From Candidatus Thalassarchaeaceae archaeon (lineage in GTDB: Archaea > Thermoplasmatota > Poseidoniia > Poseidoniales > Thalassarchaeaceae), in the NCBI GenBank assembly GCA_013330385.1, contig DUIL01000147.1, forward strand, positions 1 through 5,537: a DNA stretch of 5,537 bases, read 5' to 3'. Below the pieces are notes generated by a model. The model had not been told where the DNA came from. It saw only the letters and a list, made by a program, of their open reading frames with translations, and ran no database searches. This document shows, one piece after another, positions 1 through 5,537 of the stretch. The position numbers and the translations under genes are program-made. Position 1 is the stretch's first letter; every line of letters starts with the position of its first letter.

Positions 1-3000
1 CAATCCCTGTTGATATTACTTGACCTGCACCGGTAAAGGTGACTTCTCCAATTCCTTGGAATGATAAGTTGGCACCAGATACTGAACCAGTTGAGGTTTC
101 AAGAGTGATTGGATCTAGAGATATTGCGTCCCAAGAAGGTGTTAGTTCAACAACTGCATTTGTAATAGCATTATCATCGAATTTTTCATCGCCGTTCCAT
201 GAAAGACGACCTGTTGCAAATGACGGTGCTACACTAATGTCAGCCATCACATGGGCTGCCCCATTACTGTGTCCATCTTCTGCAGAAATATTGACGATTG
301 TCTCAGATAACCACTGTGAACCTGAAACATTTCCTAGAATACCAGTTATGAGATTGACATTTCTCTCCGTTGAATAAGATTCTGTGGCTATATCTTGGAG
401 CATTCCTCCAACTCCACTGGATAATTGGATACGGGCTCCTTCAATGTCAGGTTCTCCGAAGAATGCGCTAACTCGAATTCGACCGGCTGGCGCTGTAAAT
501 GAATAGTGACCATTCTCGTCAGCATCAGTAGTTCCAATAGGGATCCAGTATGTTCGCTGATCGCGATCGATAACGTCTCCGTTCTCGTCTGCAACTTCTT
601 CACCACTAAATGCATCTCTTTCGATAAGTATTCGAGCATTGGGGACAGGTCCAAGCCCATCCACCTCAACAGTGCCTTCTATTGTGGCACCACTGTAGTA
701 CTTCACAATCTTAACATTAGTATTAGCACGACCTATGGCAGCATATCCTCCATCGAAAATATCCGGGACGCTATTGTTATCAGAATCTGGTGAATCTGTT
801 CCATCATTGTACCAATTAGCGATGACGAAATGGTTCATCATAGCACCAGGTAGAGGGAACGCATTCTCAAGATAGGAATTAGGAGTTCCCGAAATAGCCC
901 AAGTAGGTCCAGGCTGAGCCGGATCTCCAGATAGTCCAAGGGAACTAGTGCCATATCCAACATATATTCTAGCAACCATTGTCTCAAAGAAATCCTCGGT
1001 CTGGACATACTGAATATCGACCAGATTTATCATCATTGAGGGATCAGTCATCGCTCCAGATTGTTGCGCGACTACGTCGTTAAGGTATGCTTCCTCGTAC
1101 TCAGCCGCAGAATATGGTTGTGGAGTTTGGCCAGCTCTCTGGGCCCAATATACTGAGTCGATGTAATTATCTGGATCTAGTCCAGAGAGAGTCGTAGGTG
1201 CATAGAAAATACCAGTAGTTTGACCACGATGGTAACTAGAATCCTCATAATATCTGCCACCTAATGGATATAGACGGTCGTCAATAGCAAAGTATCGGAT
1301 TTCATTGTTACGAGTTATGGTTTGACCGATTGAAGACTCATAATCCTGAACCTCATACTCGACAGAAGTAGATAGATCGTGGTAAAAATCGACTAATTCA
1401 TCAGTAGTGAAAGCAGTCGTTAGGAAAGCACGCGCCAAACCAAGTTTAGAATTTACTCGATGAAGATTTGTAGACACATCATCGAAGTCGTCGATTAAAT
1501 CCTTAGTATATCGATAATCACCCATAATGTAGTGAGATATCTTATCATCATAATTCTGAGAATTAGAACGTGTTTGATTGAATAATGCACTTGCAACAGA
1601 GGCATCGAGGGTGGAATTCCCTACCTGTTCGCCATCCTGATGAACATACCATGCTTTTTCCATAGGGAGGCCATTTGAATCAAGTTTAGAGCCAGATAAC
1701 AATTCTACCCCGCCATCTTCAGCAACAAGTGCTAGTGAACGATCCAAAACAAATTGGCTTTGACCTGAGCCAAGTGCCATGATACTTGTGAATTCGATTT
1801 GTTGAGGATGCGTCATGTGACGATCCATGGCGTCCTTGAAATCTTGAGTAAAGTCAGAATCGGATTCGTATTGCTTATCTCCTTGCGCAAGGGTTGAGAT
1901 GAACAATGCAAGTGTGTGCTCTTCACCGGATGAAAGCAGCATAGCACCACTTTGTGGAATTCCAGATTGGAAGTTATCAGCAACTGTTGGGTGACTTCCT
2001 GATTCAAGTGCTTGGAATCCATAGTCCCACCAAGAGACGAAAGCCGGTTTGTTACCAAAGGATGTGTCAGAATCTTGCTCTGAAAGCCATTCATAAGCCA
2101 TATTCCATCCACCTCCATTAAATCCTGGTCCAAAGGTTCCCATGTACCAGCAACCACTACCACAAGTAGAGGAGGGGTTGTAACTTGTGTCATCAAGCAA
2201 AGAAAGTCCCAATACCTCGAATCTAAGGATATCAGGTGTTATGTCATAAATTGTTTGATCAACGTCACCCGATGCAGGTTCTCCTCTAGGAATACCCGAA
2301 TCTATACCATATGTGATGTGTTGAGATGCAACTAACATGAATACAAGAAGTAATACAGGAATCATTGGGCGTCTCCTACTAGCCACTCTTACAGAACTAA
2401 ATCGGGTACGAGGAGTCCCTATACCGGACCTTCTCCATTCCTTTATGAAACCAGAGAAGTCAGCACCTTTCCATAAAGCTGCAATTCCAACAGCACCAGC
2501 TACTGCAATGGCTGGCGTGGCGTTGAAGATGAATCGACCAGCAGTCCAAGCCATGTATGTGGCAATTAGAACCCAAAGGCCGAGAAGTGATTTGTCTTGG
2601 CGCTCGTCTTTAGCACCTCGCCAAAGAAGTACGAATGAGTAACCTACTGCAATTAGGGCAACGATTGGCCCATATGATGCAAATAACACACCTCTACTCG
2701 GTGCTTGGGCCTCACCAATGGTTCCAAAGATCTTGTTCTTAGAGAAGTAAAATCCACCAGTGAATAGAATGTCCCATCCATCATAAATTTCTGCCTCTTG
2801 CAGAATCCATAGTAGTGAAAGAATAGCTCCGAAAAGAACTGCACCACTACCTAGAACCAGCAACCAAGGCTTGTCTCGGAAAGAACAAGCGACCCATCCT
2901 AGAGCAAAAGTGAATCCTACGATGTAGAACATTGGCTGGAATCCACTAGGTGCTAAAAGCAAGTTCATTCCAGGCCAGATGTAAAATGGTAGTGGAATGA

Positions 3001-4879
3001 TGAAGGTTGTTAGAATCATCTGTAAAGATGCTGCTGTCAAAGGAAGACTATCCCGGCGGCGGAACAGGTTGATGAGTACTTGAACCGCGAATGCTAGGAA
3101 AAGTATTCCAGGACCATAGACGAATCCTTTCCACCCCAATGCGACTGTTGAGAAGCTTATACCTGCTAATGTAGCGTTTGCCATCACAGTTGGATTACGC
3201 CGCCACATCTCCCGAATCCCCGCAACCAAATACAGAGGGTTGGTACTAGGATTAAGGAAAAGTTTCTCGCTGCTAATATGTTCTACAGCCTTCACCCAGA
3301 AATAGAATGCTAGAGTCAGGAATAAGAGTGCAAAAGAGTCGTGATCGGCAAGCCCAAAAGTGGAATGACTAATGTGACCGGGCATGAGTGCCATCAACCA
3401 TGCAGCAATAATTCCTGCCTGAGCACTGTGTAATCGGTTTGCAATTCCAGAAATTGGAAGGATGATTAGAGCTCCAAAAACAGCAGGTAATGCTGCTACG
3501 GACCACCAAACAGTCTCATCAGCAGGAGTTCCAGTTAACCACTCAAGAGCAATGCCGCCGAGTGCAAGGCACCAAGAGAATAGAGGTGGTCTTGGATTTA
3601 TTCCACCAACTGGGTAAGCCCTGTCTGCATCAAATATGAAGTGGGCTCGTTCTGCAACGATATAGTCAACCACTCGCTTCATGTACCAAGGATCTGAACC
3701 TCCAGTCATGTCCCAAAGTCCTGTGATGTTGGCATTCATCGAAGGAAGTACATTCCATCCAGTACGGACTACAAAAGCGACTACTAGCGCTGAGCCAACG
3801 AGAATCGAGTAACTATTAGTCTGCCACCAAAGGCGAAATGCACTTGGTTCGCGACGAGGAGATATGTCGCCGAAGTACCCTCTAGATGCTACCAATGCAG
3901 CCCCTACATTAAGCCAGAAAGTAAGTCCAAACCAAGTCCATGTACTGGCAGTATCGTTGGCGCTGAGAAAACCTATTGTTGATGGAAGATCGTTTCCAAT
4001 CTCAACTAAATGCGCCACTGTGTAGATTAACCAATTTACCGCCACTAGTGAACCAATAACATGCCATCGCTCAGTTCTACAGAAAGAAACGAATAGGACA
4101 ATAATCGAAGTAGCTAGAGCCCAAACACTACCAAGATAGTGATGCGACTCGAACACATCGGCTTCGGTTATTCCTGAAAGCCAAATCAAAGGAATTAGAT
4201 TGACGATTAGTAAAACCACTGAAGTTACAATGAATTGTCTCAAATGATCCGGATTCCAATTAGAAGAAGGAATTGAAGCGAATAATGAGCCCTTTCCGGG
4301 ATTATCTATTGTACCACGAAAGAACACTGCAAAAATAGTTCCGATTACAACAGATGCAACCCAAAATGCGAAGAAATTAGCACCAATTCCAGCACGCTGA
4401 ATGTCAATTAACTGATGACCTTGCAGTGATGCATCTTCAGCGAGAGTCAATTCAGGCATACCTGCAGCATAAGATACGGCAAGGTGGAATCCAACTACTA
4501 TCGAAAGGAGAATTGTCGCTTCTTCATTCCTATTTGCTTGAACCAAAGTAATTGTAGAAATACCCATGAAAACAAAGGTCGTTATTACCATTGGTTCAAT
4601 CAATGAAAGAATATCCATGACTATGGCCACGGCGATGAAAGCGAGTGAATAAACAAGGGATTTGTTAGGTGTTGCAATTGTTCCAATCCTTCCCAAAGCA
4701 GCTGCAATAGCAGCTGCAACGGGGAGGACGACTAACTTTCCAATATCAATCATCACATCGTCAGCGAAGGCAGTTACTCCAAAGAACAGGACCAACAGTC
4801 CTGCAAGTGCCAAAGGAGCTGTTGCGACACTCTTCATTGAGTTCGCATCGGCCTCCGCATTTCCTTTTTCATACGACAT
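1..4879 (-). CDS. aglB: Oligosaccharyltransferase, STT3/AglB family, giant form; 3' end outside window
   Basis: This membrane enzyme transfers a lipid-linked oligosaccharide to Asn in N-x-S/T sequons of proteins outside the cytoplasm. The frame is open for 1626 codons from ATG 4877-4879 to the window edge; GGTGA six bases upstream supports this start. Seen, by residue: about ten hydrophobic helices at 20-333, an Arg-rich loop (341-348), then an AglB-like core of about 13 helices (355-854). Core motifs are GGSDPWY with acidic D396 (first external loop), D512-H-D514 (second metal motif), T720-I-G-E723 (TIXE motif, external loop 5), and W950-W-D-Y-G954 (sequon Ser/Thr pocket) followed by TVADN (965-969). 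Spacing between these motifs resembles known AglB proteins. The extracytoplasmic part has IRYFAIDDRLYP (1194-1205), IFYAP (1224-1228), a TSP3-like acidic loop (1365-1376) and a carboxypeptidase-regulatory-like beta domain (about 1395-1480). No clear DxxK (DK) motif was found. Family assignment is firm. The gene symbol follows archaeal usage, and the N-terminal module's function is unknown. Confidence 0.93.
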   Translation of the reverse strand, partial: MSYEKGNAEADANSMKSVATAPLALAGLLVLFFGVTAFADDVMIDIGKLVVLPVAAAIAAALGRIGTIATPNKSLVYSLAFIAVAIVMDILSLIEPMVITTFVFMGISTITLVQANRNEEATILLSIVVGFHLAVSYAAGMPELTLAEDASLQGHQLIDIQRAGIGANFFAFWVASVVIGTIFAVFFRGTIDNPGKGSLFASIPSSNWNPDHLRQFIVTSVVLLIVNLIPLIWLSGITEADVFESHHYLGSVWALATSIIVLFVSFCRTERWHVIGSLVAVNWLIYTVAHLVEIGNDLPSTIGFLSANDTASTWTWFGLTFWLNVGAALVASRGYFGDISPRREPSAFRLWWQTNSYSILVGSALVVAFVVRTGWNVLPSMNANITGLWDMTGGSDPWYMKRVVDYIVAERAHFIFDADRAYPVGGINPRPPLFSWCLALGGIALEWLTGTPADETVWWSVAALPAVFGALIILPISGIANRLHSAQAGIIAAWLMALMPGHISHSTFGLADHDSFALLFLTLAFYFWVKAVEHISSEKLFLNPSTNPLYLVAGIREMWRRNPTVMANATLAGISFSTVALGWKGFVYGPGILFLAFAVQVLINLFRRRDSLPLTAASLQMILTTFIIPLPFYIWPGMNLLLAPSGFQPMFYIVGFTFALGWVACSFRDKPWLLVLGSGAVLFGAILSLLWILQEAEIYDGWDILFTGGFYFSKNKIFGTIGEAQAPSRGVLFASYGPIVALIAVGYSFVLLWRGAKDERQDKSLLGLWVLIATYMAWTAGRFIFNATPAIAVAGAVGIAALWKGADFSGFIKEWRRSGIGTPRTRFSSVRVASRRRPMIPVLLLVFMLVASQHITYGIDSGIPRGEPASGDVDQTIYDITPDILRFEVLGLSLLDDTSYNPSSTCGSGCWYMGTFGPGFNGGGWNMAYEWLSEQDSDTSFGNKPAFVSWWDYGFQALESGSHPTVADNFQSGIPQSGAMLLSSGEEHTLALFISTLAQGDKQYESDSDFTQDFKDAMDRHMTHPQQIEFTSIMALGSGQSQFVLDRSLALVAEDGGVELLSGSKLDSNGLPMEKAWYVHQDGEQVGNSTLDASVASALFNQTRSNSQNYDDKISHYIMGDYRYTKDLIDDFDDVSTNLHRVNSKLGLARAFLTTAFTTDELVDFYHDLSTSVEYEVQDYESSIGQTITRNNEIRYFAIDDRLYPLGGRYYEDSSYHRGQTTGIFYAPTTLSGLDPDNYIDSVYWAQRAGQTPQPYSAAEYEEAYLNDVVAQQSGAMTDPSMMINLVDIQYVQTEDFFETMVARIYVGYGTSSLGLSGDPAQPGPTWAISGTPNSYLENAFPLPGAMMNHFVIANWYNDGTDSPDSDNNSVPDIFDGGYAAIGRANTNVKIVKYYSGATIEGTVEVDGLGPVPNARILIERDAFSGEEVADENGDVIDRDQRTYWIPIGTTDADENGHYSFTAPAGRIRVSAFFGEPDIEGARIQLSSGVGGMLQDIATESYSTERNVNLITGILGNVSGSQWLSETIVNISAEDGHSNGAAHVMADISVAPSFATGRLSWNGDEKFDDNAITNAVVELTPSWDAISLDPITLETSTGSVSGANLSFQGIGEVTFTGAGQVISTGI

Positions 4880-4885
4880 TATTTC

Positions 4886-4890
4886 TCACC
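4886..4890 (-). promoter_or_regulatory. Ribosome binding site of the aglB-like gene
   Basis: On the minus strand GGTGA lies six bases before ATG 4879. It matches part of the archaeal Shine-Dalgarno consensus GGAGGTGA at normal spacing. It supports ATG 4879 over the internal in-frame ATG at codon 15. The residues between the two are polar and charged, as expected for a short cytoplasmic N-terminus. Confidence 0.65.
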
Positions 4891-4901
4891 GTCATTTGTG
4901 C

Positions 4902-4913
4902 AGCCTAAAGGCT
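4902..4913. repeat. Short inverted repeat in the presumed aglB leader
   Basis: AGCC and GGCT arms enclose a four-base AT centre (AGCCTAAAGGCT), lying 23-34 bases upstream of the start codon. In a transcript it could form a small four-pair hairpin just before the ribosome binding site. The arms are short enough to arise by chance, and no regulatory role can be assigned. Confidence 0.25.
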
Positions 4914-4939
4914 CAGCAGCGCGGCGACCTGAAGTCCTG

Positions 4940-4945
4940 TTATAA
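4940..4945 (-). promoter_or_regulatory. Possible archaeal TATA-like element upstream of the aglB-like gene
   Basis: TTATAA lies about 61 bp upstream of the start codon and is the only AT-only hexamer in an otherwise GC-richer part of the spacer. If transcription began about 25 bases downstream, the leader would be some 35-40 bases and would contain the GGTGA site. The match to an archaeal TATA box is weak, no strong BRE is visible, and the hexamer is palindromic, so its direction is set only by gene context. Confidence 0.3.
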
Positions 4946-4961
4946 CCGTTCGCGGTGGTCT

Positions 4962-4976
4962 CACTACTACGTAGTG
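4962..4976. repeat. Short inverted repeat in the purD-aglB spacer
   Basis: CACTAC (4962-4967) pairs with GTAGTG (4971-4976) around a three-base gap; the inner ACTACGTAGT (4966-4975) is also a perfect 10-bp palindrome. It lies 26-40 bp beyond the purD stop and upstream of the possible TATA element. It could be a transcript hairpin or a protein-binding site. No T-run follows it on the minus strand, so there is no good case for a terminator. Confidence 0.35.
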
Positions 4977-5000
4977 GCGCTATCAAGGAATTTTCTTAGT

Positions 5001-5537
5001 TCACAAAGCCCTGTGACCAATGTCTGAGCGATAGTGAGAACCCGGAAGTTCAATCTCTTCCATAACTGCATAAGAAGCTTCTACTGCAGTTCGCAAATCA
5101 GGTGCTATTGCTGTTGTTGCAAGCACTCTACCTCCGCTTGAAATAAGTCTTCCGTCATCCGAAATTCGAGTTCCTGCATGATGGACAAGTCCTAGTATAT
5201 CTCCCTCCTCAATTGACGAATCAGCACCTTTGATTTCACGCCCAACTTTAGAAGATGCAGGGTATCCTTCTGATGCTAGGACTACTGTGGCAGCGGACTT
5301 ACTACTGAATTCAACACTGATACTAGAAAGATTACCCTCAGCTGTAGCAAGTAATAACACACCGAGGTCGCTTTCAATCAGAGGAATTGTGACTTGTGTT
5401 TCTGGGTCGCCGAAGCGGACATTATACTCCACAACACTAGGCGCCCCATTTTCGTCAATCATCAATCCAACATACAGAACCCCTCGATAGGGTGTTTGTT
5501 GATTTCGAAGATAATGGTGCATCGGCTCAACAATTTC
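5001..5537 (-). CDS. purD: Phosphoribosylamine-glycine ligase (GAR synthetase), C-terminal part; 5' end outside window
   Basis: This cytosolic ATP-grasp enzyme joins glycine to 5-phosphoribosylamine using ATP, the second step of de novo purine synthesis. Only the last 178 codons are present, against roughly 420-440 residues for the family, and the frame continues past the right edge. The in-frame ATG at 5520-5522 is internal: the five codons before it read EIVEP, which fits the IxxP segment seen in PurD, so it is not the start. Fragment residues 17-26 (YRGVLYVGLM) and 37-48 (EYNVRFGDPETQ) are the PurD signature. E37 and N39 match the Mg-ATP-binding Glu and Asn of the family. The C-terminal domain shows HHAGT, SSGGRVLATTA and the closing YRSDIGHRAL typical of PurD ends. 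The stop is TGA at 5001-5003. The aglB-like gene follows 121 bp downstream on the same strand. Confidence 0.97.
   Translation of the reverse strand, partial: EIVEPMHHYLRNQQTPYRGVLYVGLMIDENGAPSVVEYNVRFGDPETQVTIPLIESDLGVLLLATAEGNLSSISVEFSSKSAATVVLASEGYPASSKVGREIKGADSSIEEGDILGLVHHAGTRISDDGRLISSGGRVLATTAIAPDLRTAVEASYAVMEEIELPGSHYRSDIGHRAL

Noticed and set aside
388..669. A 93-residue minus-strand open frame, and the overlapping plus-strand frame 506-793
   Set aside because: Both are out-of-frame shadows of the carboxypeptidase-regulatory-like region of the oligosaccharyltransferase.
1813..2196. A 127-residue minus-strand open frame
   Set aside because: It lies in another frame of the aglB-like gene, across the highly conserved WWDYG region, and has no recognisable protein character.
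2337..2642. A 101-residue plus-strand open frame
   Set aside because: It is antisense to the last membrane helices of the AglB core, with no ribosome binding site or family resemblance.
4962..4976. An intrinsic terminator for purD
   Set aside because: The inverted repeat is not followed by a T-run on the minus strand, and archaeal terminators are mainly T-rich tracts.
4662..5027. A plus-strand open frame covering the intergenic spacer
   Set aside because: It is antisense to the first helices of the aglB-like gene and ends inside purD. Its Ala-rich start mirrors the helix codons of the real gene.
5230..5490. An 86-residue plus-strand open frame within purD
   Set aside because: It is antisense to conserved PurD signature motifs and is best read as a shadow.
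5001..5522. A complete 173-residue protein starting at ATG 5520-5522
   Set aside because: The PurD reading frame continues upstream through EIVEP to the window edge, so this ATG is an internal Met of purD.
1..5537. CRISPR arrays, tRNA or rRNA genes, insertion sequences
   Set aside because: No spaced direct repeats, cloverleaf-like sequence, transposase motifs or terminal inverted repeats were seen, and nearly all of the window is accounted for by two coding frames.

Overview
The window holds two genes, both read on the minus strand, and it is almost entirely coding. From right to left they are the 3' end of purD (purine biosynthesis) and a very long, open-ended gene for an STT3/AglB-type oligosaccharyltransferase. 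This second gene fills about 88% of the window and runs off the left edge. Both genes are incomplete: purD lacks its 5' part and aglB lacks its 3' part. Most other open frames in the window are antisense or out-of-frame shadows of these two.

The sequence suggests an archaeon. The catalytic enzyme has archaeal AglB architecture (DPWY first-loop motif, DHD second motif, TIGE, WWDYG, then a large extracytoplasmic domain). The start codon is preceded by GGTGA, a good match to the archaeal anti-Shine-Dalgarno, and an AT-rich TATA-like element lies about 60 bp upstream. The moderate base composition, the acidic secreted-type C-terminal region and the great protein length fit a marine planktonic euryarchaeon of the Thermoplasmatota/Poseidoniia (Marine Group II/III) kind. 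That placement is inference and cannot be proved from this window.

Layout: 1-4879 (minus) is the aglB/STT3-like gene, at least 1626 codons with no stop or frameshift. 4880-5000 is a 121-bp intergenic region with a probable ribosome binding site, a weak TATA-like element and two short inverted repeats. 5001-5537 (minus) is the last 178 codons of purD. The two proteins have no obvious shared pathway: PurD is a cytosolic purine enzyme, and the AglB-like protein glycosylates secreted or surface proteins at the membrane. They may be transcribed together by read-through, or aglB may have its own promoter.

The main oddity is the size and architecture of the oligosaccharyltransferase. About 345 residues with roughly ten predicted membrane helices precede the normal start of the catalytic core. 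A TSP3-like acidic loop interrupts the extracytoplasmic domain. A carboxypeptidase-regulatory-like beta domain and still more beta-rich sequence follow, running beyond the window edge.
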